Source: JAVJUV01 sp040220415 (GTDB taxonomy: Bacteria; Pseudomonadota; Alphaproteobacteria; Rhodobacterales; Rhodobacteraceae). Taken from it: a DNA stretch of 64,000 nucleotides. This document shows positions 1 to 7,384 of the stretch, in pieces. Positions within the stretch are counted from its first letter, which is position 1. Every line of letters begins with the position of its first letter. The translations under genes and the position numbers were made by a program. Location of the stretch: the NCBI GenBank assembly GCA_040220415.1, contig JAVJUV010000162.1, forward strand, positions 10,751 to 74,750, read 5' to 3'. The notes beneath the pieces were generated by a model, which saw only the letters and a program-made list of their open reading frames with translations, was not told the origin of the DNA and did not search any database.

Positions 1-298
1 CCCGGACAGTGTATTTGCACCCCGATTCCCGTGCCTGCCCCCGGCCCGCCGGGCACCTTGCCAGGCCGCAACAAGCACGTGGGAAAAACCCGTTTCAAGG
101 CGGATGCTTAGGCGGGAAAGCCAAGCCGGAACTTGAAGTCCGCGCCGACGTGAAAGGTCTGACGTCCGGCGTTGCGAGAAAATCGCATACCGGCGGCCAC
201 GGGCGGGAATGCCACATTTCCGGGCGTTATTGATACTACCCGTGGGGTCGATTGGCGGGAAAGACACACCAGATGTAGTGATACGGTTTGTGCCTATG
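1..298. other. left-edge stretch without a supported gene
   Basis: No reading frame here has a convincing ribosome binding site, recognisable motif or family-like sequence. The stretch holds several short GC-rich self-complementary patches. Minus-strand frames are open to the left edge over the first 90 or so bases, so the start of a gene lying outside the window cannot be excluded. It lies just downstream of the tRNA-Pro gene, but I see no clear T-rich terminator for it. Confidence 0.5.
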
Positions 299-375
299 TG
301 GTCGGGGCGGAGAGATTCGAACTCCCGACCCTCTGTTCCCAAAACAGATGCGCTACCAGGCTGCGCTACGCCCCG
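299..375 (-). tRNA. tRNA-Pro (anticodon TGG), CCA encoded
   Basis: Read on the minus strand, the acceptor stem CGGGGCG (375-369) pairs with CGCCCCG (309-303), followed by discriminator A and an encoded CCA at 301-299. The anticodon stem-loop has loop TTTGGGA, giving anticodon TGG, and the T-arm carries GTTCGAATC. It decodes CCN proline codons. It lies downstream of, and in the same orientation as, the DUF192 gene, with a separate promoter-like sequence in the short gap. Confidence 0.96.
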
Positions 376-388
376 ACTCACGACAGTG

Positions 389-417
389 GATCTAACCGCA
401 CGCGCCGTTCATGGCAA
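389..417 (-). promoter_or_regulatory. candidate promoter for tRNA-Pro
   Basis: On the minus strand a TTGCCA hexamer (417-412) is separated by exactly 17 bases from TAGATC (394-389). The -35 matches the sigma70 consensus at five of six positions and the -10 at three. The -10 ends 13 bases before the tRNA 5' end, which would give a leader of only a few bases. Position and spacing are good, but the -10 is weak and no transcript data are available. Confidence 0.42.
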
Positions 418-431
418 TCGCGACTGTCAGG

Positions 432-896
432 TTATTCGCAGGGCCAGGCGGCCGCGTCGCCGATCGCGGGATGGCGCAGTTGGCTGCCCTCGGCAATCCC
501 GAGCCGACGGGCAAGCCCACCGTTGATTTCGAGAACGAACTGGACGCTGTCGCCGCCGTCGATGCCCGTCAGATCACGGGGCCGGGCGTTCTCGTGGATA
601 TGGGTGACGGTGCCGGCCTCGTCCATGAAGATCATGTCGAGCGGGATCAGCGTGTCCTTCATCCAGAAGACCGCGCGCTGCGGACGCTCGTAGACGAACA
701 GCATCCCCGCGCTGCGCGGCAGAGACTCGCGACGCATCAGACCGACCGATCGCTCTTGCGGATCGTCGGCTACCTCGACACTGAAACGCGCCGTGCCCCA
801 ATCGCCCCGCAGGTCGACACGTCCCGGTTCGCAATCCGCCAGGGCCGCACCTGCAAGAAACGTGAATGCCAGCAGAGACAGAAGGCGGCTGATCAA
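432..896 (-). CDS. DUF192 family exported protein
   Basis: A 154-residue protein starting at TTG (896-894), whose codon overlaps the TGA stop of the upstream cold-shock gene; this start places a hydrophobic signal peptide (residues 1 to about 18, ending ALA) at the N terminus. The mature part has the DUF192 hallmarks: VGLMRR, a GMLFVY strand, FWMKDTLIPLDMIF and a C-terminal SVQFVLEINGG stretch. DUF192 is a small beta-barrel domain of unknown biochemical role, usually periplasmic or extracytoplasmic. The overlap with the cold-shock gene implies translational coupling. The family call is firm; the function is unknown. Confidence 0.86.
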   Translation of the reverse strand: MISRLLSLLAFTFLAGAALADCEPGRVDLRGDWGTARFSVEVADDPQERSVGLMRRESLPRSAGMLFVYERPQRAVFWMKDTLIPLDMIFMDEAGTVTHIHENARPRDLTGIDGGDSVQFVLEINGGLARRLGIAEGSQLRHPAIGDAAAWPCE

Positions 897-1444
897 TCGG
901 AATCCTTCAGCGCCGCTTCCCAGCTGGCAACCTGCATGGCCATGCGGCCGCGCTTGCCTTCGACTACCCTCAAAGACACGGCTTCGCCCGGCTGAAGGTC
1001 TGCCAGACCGGACCGGCGAAGTACTTCGATATGCAGAAAAACGTCTTCGCCGCGACCGAAAACGTTCGCGAATCCAAAGCCTTTTGCCTTGTCGAACCAT
1101 TTCACGCGCGCCGGTTCCAGCGGCAGCGACAGGTCGACAGGCTCGGAGATTTCGCCGCCGACCTCGGCATGCATCAATGCCCCTTCGGCCGATGCGGGCG
1201 GGTCGATCCGCAGAACCTCGACGGCCTGTATGCCGCGCGCGGTTTCCTGGACGACAACCTCGATGCCGGCGGAATCGGCGACCGATGACTGGCCGAAATT
1301 ACGGAGAACATTGGCGTGCAAAAGTATATCGGGTCCGCCAGAGTCGGACACGACGAAACCAAAGCCTTTGGCCGGGTCGAACCATTTCACCGTACCCGTG
1401 ACATGCGCCCCGTCTTTTTCGGTATCCGACATTAGCAAATTCAT
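893..1444 (-). CDS. tandem cold-shock-domain protein
   Basis: A 183-residue protein with two cold-shock (OB-fold) domains. The first, at about residues 14-80, has VKWFDPAKGFGFV and the second, at about 110-178, has VKWFDKAKGFGF and DVFLHIEVL. KGFGF is the RNP1 nucleic-acid-binding motif; the second copy keeps the DVFLH form of RNP2, while the first has DILLH. A spacer rich in acidic and hydrophobic residues joins them. Single CSD proteins are about 70 residues, so this is the double-domain type common in alphaproteobacteria, expected to bind single-stranded RNA or DNA in the cytoplasm. About 100 bases of non-coding leader separate it from pdxH. The exact start (ATG 1444 or a codon a few residues in) is uncertain because GAGGG abuts the ATG. 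Confidence 0.92.
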   Translation of the reverse strand: MNLLMSDTEKDGAHVTGTVKWFDPAKGFGFVVSDSGGPDILLHANVLRNFGQSSVADSAGIEVVVQETARGIQAVEVLRIDPPASAEGALMHAEVGGEISEPVDLSLPLEPARVKWFDKAKGFGFANVFGRGEDVFLHIEVLRRSGLADLQPGEAVSLRVVEGKRGRMAMQVASWEAALKDSD

Positions 1445-1545
1445 CCCTCGGGTCTTTCGCCCTTTAAGCGTAAGTCTGCGTTATCGTTGCCCGTAAATGC
1501 AAGGTTAAAGATTGTAAACTGGTGGAAATTTCCCGTTTTGAGTGT

Positions 1546-2151
1546 TCACGGGTTGAGTCGCTGCACCACCCAGTCGCAGCCGGGCGCGTCGCGGGTCCAG
1601 CGAAAGCGGTCGTGAAGGCGAAATGCGCCGTTCGCCCAGAATTCGATTTCCACGGGCGTGATGCGGAAACCGCCCCAAAACGGCGGGCGAGCGGGCGATG
1701 TGCCGTGTCTGAGACCGAGTTTCGCCGCGCGCGCGATCAGCGTCTCGCGGGATTTCAGGGGCCGCGACTGTTCCGACGCCCAGGCGCCGATCCGGCTTTC
1801 GAGGGCGCGCGACGCATAATAGGCGTCGGCCTGGGGCCCGTCTTCGCGCGTGACGTGGCCCCGCACGCGAACCTGGCGGCGCAGCGATTTCCAGTGCATC
1901 ACGAACGCCGCCTTGCCGCTTGCGCTCAGTTCCTGTCCCTTCGCGCTTTCGTAATTGGTGTAGAAGACGAAGGCGTCGTCCTCGATTTCCTTCAGCAGAA
2001 CCATCCGCACGTTGGGCATCCCGTCGGGGTCGGCGCTGGCCAGCGCGATGGCGTTCGGATCGTTCGGCTCGGATGCCTCGGCTTCGGTCAACCAGTCTCG
2101 GACGATCCGGAACGGATCGTCGCCCGCGAATATTCCGCTGCGCGCGTTCAT
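1546..2151 (-). CDS. pdxH: pyridoxamine 5'-phosphate oxidase
   Basis: A 201-residue FMN-dependent oxidase converting pyridoxine or pyridoxamine 5'-phosphate to pyridoxal 5'-phosphate in the last step of vitamin B6 synthesis and salvage. Family marks include DPF near the N terminus, the RMVLLKE strand (FMN binding), FYTNYESAKG, the W..L.RQVRV.G segment, the SR..AWAS.QS region and the C-terminal RLNP. The ATG at 2151 is preferred over upstream candidates because AGGAG lies 9 bases before it and the length equals that of typical family members. It is divergent from fabI across about 80 bases. Confidence 0.95.
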   Translation of the reverse strand: MNARSGIFAGDDPFRIVRDWLTEAEASEPNDPNAIALASADPDGMPNVRMVLLKEIEDDAFVFYTNYESAKGQELSASGKAAFVMHWKSLRRQVRVRGHVTREDGPQADAYYASRALESRIGAWASEQSRPLKSRETLIARAAKLGLRHGTSPARPPFWGGFRITPVEIEFWANGAFRLHDRFRWTRDAPGCDWVVQRLNP

Positions 2152-2169
2152 GGCCTGCATCTCCTGCAC

Positions 2170-2198
2170 TTGATGGTGCCGACGTGATGGCATAGACC
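2170..2198 (+). promoter_or_regulatory. candidate fabI promoter
   Basis: TTGATG (2170-2175) is followed after 17 bases by TAGACC (2193-2198), about 33 bases before the fabI ATG. Four of six -35 and three of six -10 positions match sigma70 consensus. It lies in the divergent pdxH-fabI gap, where a promoter is needed. This is a weak match without experimental support. Confidence 0.28.
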
Positions 2199-2231
2199 CG
2201 GTCCACGGTAAACGGGTCGAGGAACAACAAC

Positions 2232-3038
2232 ATGACCGCGGGACTAATGGCGGGCAAGCGCGGCCTTATCATGGGCCTTGCCAACGACAAATCCATCGCG
2301 TGGGGAATTGCCAGGGCCGTTGCCGAACAGGGCGCGGAACTGGCGTTTTCATATCAGGGTGAGGCGCTGCTGAAACGGGTCGGGCCGCTGGCCGAACAAC
2401 TTGGCTCGGATTTCGTGGTGCCTTGCGACGTCAGCAACGCCGAAAGCCTTGACGCGCTGTTCGCCGCGCTGAAGGACCGCTGGGGCAAGATCGACTTCGT
2501 GGTTCACGCCATCGGCTTTTCGGACAAGAGCGAATTGCGCGGACGTTACGTGGACACGTCGCGCGACAACTTCCTGATGTCTATGGACATTTCGGTCTTC
2601 TCGTTCACCGAGGTCTGCCGCCGTGCAGCCGACATGATGCCGGATGGCGGCTCTCTGCTGACGCTGACCTACTACGGCGCCGAGAAGGTGATGCCGCACT
2701 ATAACGTCATGGGACTTTGCAAGGCGGCGCTGGAGGCCAGTGTGCGCTATATCGCCGAGGATCTGGGCAAGAACGGCATCCGCTGCAACGCGATCAGTGC
2801 CGGCCCCATCAAGACGCTGGCAGCCAGCGGCATCGGGGATTTCCGCTACATCATGAAGTGGAACGAATACAATTCGCCGCTGCGCCGAAACGTGACGATC
2901 GACGATGTGGGCGGATCGGCGCTGTATCTGCTCTCGGGGCTTGGAGCGGGTGTGACCGGGGAAATCCTGCATGTCGATGCCGGGTATCATGCCGTCGGCA
3001 TGAAGGCCGTCGACGCCCCTGACATCACGACTGTCTGA
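2232..3038 (+). CDS. fabI: enoyl-[acyl-carrier-protein] reductase, FabI type
   Basis: A 268-residue short-chain dehydrogenase fold enzyme that reduces trans-2-enoyl-ACP with NADH, completing each round of type II fatty acid synthesis. It has the FabI-specific glycine-rich start GLANDKSIAWGIA rather than the usual TGxxxGIG, the active-site pair Tyr147 and Tyr157 with Lys164 (Y-x6-K), and SAGPIKTLAASGI, the loop that binds triclosan in FabI enzymes. AGGA 5 bases before the ATG at 2232 supports the start. It heads a run of plus-strand genes with gpt 11 bases downstream. Confidence 0.96.
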   Translation: MTAGLMAGKRGLIMGLANDKSIAWGIARAVAEQGAELAFSYQGEALLKRVGPLAEQLGSDFVVPCDVSNAESLDALFAALKDRWGKIDFVVHAIGFSDKSELRGRYVDTSRDNFLMSMDISVFSFTEVCRRAADMMPDGGSLLTLTYYGAEKVMPHYNVMGLCKAALEASVRYIAEDLGKNGIRCNAISAGPIKTLAASGIGDFRYIMKWNEYNSPLRRNVTIDDVGGSALYLLSGLGAGVTGEILHVDAGYHAVGMKAVDAPDITTV

Positions 3039-3049
3039 GGAGCCGCGCC

Positions 3050-3553
3050 ATGACAGATCGCCTGCCACACGAAAAAGGCTTTCACGTTTCCTGGGACCAG
3101 ATCCATCGCGACAGCCGCGCGCTGGCCTGGCGTCTGGACGGGCGCGGGCCCGACAATGGCTCATGGAGGGCGGTGGTCGCGATCACCCGCGGCGGCATGG
3201 CGCCGGCGATGATCGTGGCGCGCGAGCTGGACATCCGGACCGTCGATACGATCAGCGTGAAAAGCTACGACCACCAGTCGCAGATGGATGCCGTGGTACT
3301 GAAAAGCCCGGACAAGGACATGATGGGCGACGGCACCGGCATCCTGATCGTCGATGACCTTGTCGACACCGGCAAGACGCTGGAAGTCGTGCGCGCGCTG
3401 TATCCCAAGGCGCATTTCGCGACCGTCTATGCCAAACCGCAGGGCGAGCCGATGGTGGACACGTTCATCACCGGGGTCAGCCAGGACACCTGGATCTTCT
3501 TCCCCTGGGACATGGCGCTGCAATATGTCGAGCCCTACCGCGGCAAGGACTGA
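3050..3553 (+). CDS. gpt: xanthine-guanine phosphoribosyltransferase
   Basis: A 167-residue purine salvage enzyme that joins PRPP to guanine, xanthine or hypoxanthine. The PRPP-binding signature ILIVDDLVDTGKT is at residues 98-110, and the N-terminal part has the AITRGGMAPA loop and KSYDHQSQ typical of the Gpt branch. The C-terminal DTWIFFPWDM supplies the aromatic purine-stacking region. A GAGG-type ribosome site precedes the ATG. It lies 11 bases after fabI and 3 bases before the next gene, so cotranscription is likely. Confidence 0.94.
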   Translation: MTDRLPHEKGFHVSWDQIHRDSRALAWRLDGRGPDNGSWRAVVAITRGGMAPAMIVARELDIRTVDTISVKSYDHQSQMDAVVLKSPDKDMMGDGTGILIVDDLVDTGKTLEVVRALYPKAHFATVYAKPQGEPMVDTFITGVSQDTWIFFPWDMALQYVEPYRGKD

Positions 3554-3556
3554 CGC

Positions 3557-4738
3557 TTGCGGCTGAACCCCGCCCTTCTGGCTACCGACGCGCCGCCGAT
3601 CCCGGAAGCGAAGCGCTGGCTGGACGGCGTGACCTTTCCGCCCAACCGACCGCTTCTGAACGTCAGCCAGGCCGCACCTGTCGATCCGCCGCCCGAGGCG
3701 ATGCGGCGGGCCATCGCCGAGGCCGCGCTGAACGACCCGGAGGCGCATCTTTACGGACCGGTCCTGGGGTTGGCAGATCTACGCGCCGAGGTGGCCGCCG
3801 ACTGGAGCCGCCATTACGGTGGCGTCGTCACGCCCGGACAGGTGGCGATCACTGCGGGGTGCAACCAGGCCTTCGTGGCCGTCATGGCCGTGCTTGCCGG
3901 TGCGGGAGATGAAGTTCTTCTGCCAACACCATGGTATTTCAACCACAAAATGTGGCTGGACATGACGGGTGTGACGACAGTTCCGCTGCCGACCGATGCG
4001 GCGATGATCCCGGACGCCGATGTGGCTGCCGGTCTGATCACCGAGCGCACTCGGGCCATCGTGCTGGTCTCGCCCAACAATCCGACGGGGGCCGAGTATC
4101 CGGCCGAAACGCTGGCCGCCTTCCGCGACCTGGCGCGGGTCCACGGCATCGCGCTGGTGCTCGACGAGACCTACCGCGATTTCCACAGCCATCCCGGTGC
4201 GCCGCACGATCTGTTCACCGATCCCGACTGGGACGGCACGCTGATCGACCTCTATTCGTTCTCGAAGACATACCGCCTGACGGGGCACCGGGTGGGCGCC
4301 GTAATTGCGTCCCCGAACCTTCTGAGAGAAATGGAGAAATTCCAGGATACCGCGATCATCTGCCCGAACATGCTGGGCCAGAAGGCCGCACTTTGGGGTA
4401 TGCGCAACCTGCAGCAATGGGTGGCCTCGGAACGCGCCGAGATCCTGGATCGCCGCGCAGCGGTGCAGGAGTACCTGGGGCCGGTGCCGGGTTGGGAGAT
4501 CCTGGGGCTGGGCGCCTACTTTGCCTTCGTCAGTCATCCTTTCGAGGAACCTTCGGACGATGTGGCCCGGCGGCTGGTGCGCGAAGCGGGCGTGCTGGCA
4601 CTGCCGGCGACGATGTTCGCGCCCGACGGCGATCCGATCTGCCGGAAAGGCCTGCGCATCGCCTTCGCCAATATCGGAAGGGCCGAGATCGCGGACCTGG
4701 CGCGAAGGCTGGCGGCGATGGGGGCCATGCGCCCATGA
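3557..4738 (+). CDS. PLP-dependent class I/II aminotransferase
   Basis: A 393-residue fold-type I aminotransferase starting at TTG. The PLP lysine is Lys237 in SFSKTYRLTGHRVG; other marks are the NPTG turn in VSPNNPTGAEY, the LDETYRDF strand with the PLP-ring aspartate, and the FANIGRAE region where the substrate-carboxylate arginine is usually found. The amino donor and acceptor cannot be read from sequence. It begins 3 bases after gpt, and its TGA overlaps the ATG of the next gene. Confidence 0.9.
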   Translation: MRLNPALLATDAPPIPEAKRWLDGVTFPPNRPLLNVSQAAPVDPPPEAMRRAIAEAALNDPEAHLYGPVLGLADLRAEVAADWSRHYGGVVTPGQVAITAGCNQAFVAVMAVLAGAGDEVLLPTPWYFNHKMWLDMTGVTTVPLPTDAAMIPDADVAAGLITERTRAIVLVSPNNPTGAEYPAETLAAFRDLARVHGIALVLDETYRDFHSHPGAPHDLFTDPDWDGTLIDLYSFSKTYRLTGHRVGAVIASPNLLREMEKFQDTAIICPNMLGQKAALWGMRNLQQWVASERAEILDRRAAVQEYLGPVPGWEILGLGAYFAFVSHPFEEPSDDVARRLVREAGVLALPATMFAPDGDPICRKGLRIAFANIGRAEIADLARRLAAMGAMRP

Positions 4739-5475
4739 GCGCACCCAGGGACATGGGCGATCTGCGCGCCCGCGCCCTTGCCACCCGGACCGCCGGTCTG
4801 CCGCCTGCCCTGCGCGACACCGCTCGTCGCACCCTTGTCGCCTGGATCGACACCGCGGCGGCACACGATATGCCACTTCGCGAGGCGTTGCGGCGGCTGC
4901 GCGACGGCGAGGCGGCGGTGCAGGCGGGACAGGCGCTGCTGGCCGGTCAGCTTGCCGATCCGAACGGACCGGCGGCCGCGGCGGCCTGCGCGAAGGGCTG
5001 CGCTTTCTGCTGCATCCTTTCGGGCGACGATGGCGGCACCATGACGGGCACCGAGGCGGCCGCACTTCACGAAGCGCTTCTGCCGCTGGCGGGTGCGCCG
5101 GACGGGCGCGACTGGCATCCCGCCGCCTGCCCCGCACTGGACCCCGACACGCGGACATGCCGCGCCTATGACGCGCGGCCGATGATCTGCCGCAGCTATC
5201 TTTCACCCGACGCCGCGTTGTGCGAGCGCGTGGCCGAAGGCGAGGCCGTCTCGGGCCCCGGCGTTCTGGGCGCCTATCCGGTCTACCTGGCGGTTCTCGT
5301 GCTGACCCGCGAGATGCTGCGGGGCGTGGTCGCCGTGCCGACCTATGCGCTGGCCCGCGTGGCCGCCGCAACGATCGCGGGCGAACCGGCCGGCGAGGCC
5401 CTTGAGGCGGCACGCCATCCGCCGCGCGAACTGAACCGCGAAATGGACCGCCAGGGCGCCGCGCTCCGCCGCTGA
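4735..5475 (+). CDS. YkgJ-type cysteine-cluster protein
   Basis: A 246-residue protein beginning at an ATG that overlaps the previous stop (ATGA). It carries the YkgJ/UPF0153 pattern Cys85-x3-Cys89-x2-Cys92-Cys93 and later cysteines in ACPAL, TCRAY, ICRSY and LC, which fits the CxxxCxxC family of proposed zinc- or iron-chelating proteins. The N-terminal 80 residues are alpha-helical and Ala/Arg/Leu rich. The biochemical role of this family is unknown. Translational coupling to the aminotransferase suggests a shared operon but no shared function can be inferred. Confidence 0.78.
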   Translation: MSAPRDMGDLRARALATRTAGLPPALRDTARRTLVAWIDTAAAHDMPLREALRRLRDGEAAVQAGQALLAGQLADPNGPAAAAACAKGCAFCCILSGDDGGTMTGTEAAALHEALLPLAGAPDGRDWHPAACPALDPDTRTCRAYDARPMICRSYLSPDAALCERVAEGEAVSGPGVLGAYPVYLAVLVLTREMLRGVVAVPTYALARVAAATIAGEPAGEALEAARHPPRELNREMDRQGAALRR

Positions 5476-5545
5476 CGCCTGCCCCTTGCCCTGCCCCGGT
5501 GGCTCGCGTAGGAAGTCCCGACCTTTGAAAAACGGGCTTTGACGC

Positions 5546-7384
5546 ATGGCGAAGAAAAAGGCGGGCAACGCGGCGCTCTGGGTGATCATCATTCTGCTGA
5601 TCGTCGGGCTTGCGGGCTTTGGCGCGACCAATTTCGGCGGTTCGGTCCGCAGCGTGGCAACCGTGGGCGACGTCGAGATCGACGTGAACGAATACGCCCG
5701 CGGCGTCGAGGCTCAGGTGCGGAATTTCGAGCGTGTCACCGGTCAGTCGATGACCTTTCAGCAGGCCCGCGCCATCGGCCTGGACCGGGCCGCGCTGTCG
5801 CAGCTGATTTCCGGCGCGGCGCTCGAGAACGAGGCGATCCAGCTTGGCATTTCGGCGGGCGACGAAGCCGTCAGCCGCGAGATCCTGGAGACGCCGGCCT
5901 TTCAGGGGGCCAGCGGTTTCGATCGCGGCGTCTATGAACTGGCGCTTCAGCAGAACGGCATCGACGTGAACGAGTTCGAGGAACGCGTGCGCAGCGATAT
6001 CGCTTCGGGCCTGTTGCGCAGCGCGGTGGGATCGGGCGTGCAGACCCCGGAAGTCTACGTTGACACGCTGTTCAACTTCGCCCGCGAGACGCGCGACATC
6101 ACCTGGGCGCGCCTGACGGCGTCGGACCTGACCGAACCCCTGCCCGAGCCGACCGAAGACGCGATACAGGCCTTCTACGACGCCAACACCGGCGATTTCA
6201 CCCGCCCCGAGACCAAGACGATCCGCTACGCCTGGCTGTCGCCCGACATGATCGTGGATCAGATCGAGACGGACGAGGCGCAGGTGCGGGCGCTTTACGA
6301 TGCGCGGATAGACGAGTTCGTTCAGCCCGAGCGCCGGCTGGTCGAGCGCCTGGTCTTCGCGACGCAAGCAGACGCCGAGGCCGCGCTGGCGCGGCTGGAT
6401 TCAGGCGAGGCCGACTTCGACGCGCTGGTGGCCGAACGCGGCCTGTCGCTGTCGGACGTCGACATGGGTGACGTCTCGGAGGCCGACCTGGGGCCGGCGG
6501 GGGAAGACATCTTCGCGATGACCGAGCCAGGTGTGATCGGGCCGCTGCCGTCCGATCTGGGGCCCGCGCTTTACCGGATGAACGGGATACTCGCGGCGCA
6601 GGAGGTTCCCTTCGACGAGGTGCGCGACGAACTGGCGGCGGAAGCCGCGTCAGACCGCGCCCGCCGCCTGATCACCGAGGCGATCCCGCAGATCGAGGAT
6701 CTGCTGGCCGGCGGCGCGGACATGGACCTTCTGGCCGAACGCACCGACATGGAGGCCGGCACCATCGAGTGGAACGTCGATGTCTTCGAGGGCATCGCCG
6801 CCTATGACGCATTCCGCAACGCCGCGGGCGCGGCGCAGCCCGGGGATTTCCCGGCGGTGATCGAACTGGAAGACGGCGGAATCTTCGCGCTGAGCGTGGA
6901 CCAGATCACGCCCCCCGCCCCGATCCCGCTGGACGAGGTCCGCGACGAGGTGATCGCGGGCTGGGAACTGGCCGAGACGGAAAAGGCGCTGGTCGAACGC
7001 GCCGAGGCGCTGGCACAGGACATCCGGAACGGCCGCGAGATGGCGGGGATGGATCTGGCCCTGCAGACCGATCGCGAGATTTCCCGTGACGCCTTTCTCG
7101 ACGGCACGCCGCCCGATTTCATCCCGACGGTTTTCGAGATGGAGCCGAACGACGTGCGCGTGCTGTCCGCCGACGGCGATGCCTGGCTGGTGCGACTGGA
7201 CGCCGTGAACGCGCCCGATCCCACCACCGCCGAGGCCGAGGCCGTGCGCAGCCGGTTCGCGGGCGAGGCCGCCGTGGAGTTGTCGACGGCGCTGATACAG
7301 GCCTATACCCAGTCCCTGCTGGACGAGACCGGGGTCGAGATCAACCAGGCCGCCATCAACGCGGTCAACGCCCAGCTGCCCTGA
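5546..7384 (+). CDS. ppiD: PpiD-like periplasmic peptidyl-prolyl isomerase/chaperone
   Basis: A 612-residue protein with a short basic N terminus (MAKKK) and a single transmembrane anchor at about residues 10-30, followed by a SurA-N-like helical domain (VGDVEIDVNEYARGVEAQ onward) and a parvulin-like domain at roughly 250-370 that appears divergent, then further helical sequence. PpiD proteins are inner-membrane-anchored folding factors for exported outer-membrane and secreted proteins. Length and anchor match the family. The last base of its TGA is the first base of the trpE ATG, so trpE is translationally coupled to it. Confidence 0.88.
   Translation: MAKKKAGNAALWVIIILLIVGLAGFGATNFGGSVRSVATVGDVEIDVNEYARGVEAQVRNFERVTGQSMTFQQARAIGLDRAALSQLISGAALENEAIQLGISAGDEAVSREILETPAFQGASGFDRGVYELALQQNGIDVNEFEERVRSDIASGLLRSAVGSGVQTPEVYVDTLFNFARETRDITWARLTASDLTEPLPEPTEDAIQAFYDANTGDFTRPETKTIRYAWLSPDMIVDQIETDEAQVRALYDARIDEFVQPERRLVERLVFATQADAEAALARLDSGEADFDALVAERGLSLSDVDMGDVSEADLGPAGEDIFAMTEPGVIGPLPSDLGPALYRMNGILAAQEVPFDEVRDELAAEAASDRARRLITEAIPQIEDLLAGGADMDLLAERTDMEAGTIEWNVDVFEGIAAYDAFRNAAGAAQPGDFPAVIELEDGGIFALSVDQITPPAPIPLDEVRDEVIAGWELAETEKALVERAEALAQDIRNGREMAGMDLALQTDREISRDAFLDGTPPDFIPTVFEMEPNDVRVLSADGDAWLVRLDAVNAPDPTTAEAEAVRSRFAGEAAVELSTALIQAYTQSLLDETGVEINQAAINAVNAQLP

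Noticed and set aside
172..693. Plus-strand reading frame containing GAERFELPTLCSQ
   Set aside because: This peptide is the antisense translation of the tRNA-Pro gene, a common false gene; the rest overlaps DUF192 in the wrong strand.
3779..6367. 862-codon minus-strand frame opposite the aminotransferase, YkgJ and ppiD genes
   Set aside because: High-GC codon bias leaves long open antisense frames; sequence is Arg/Gly/His rich with no motif, and the plus-strand genes are certain.
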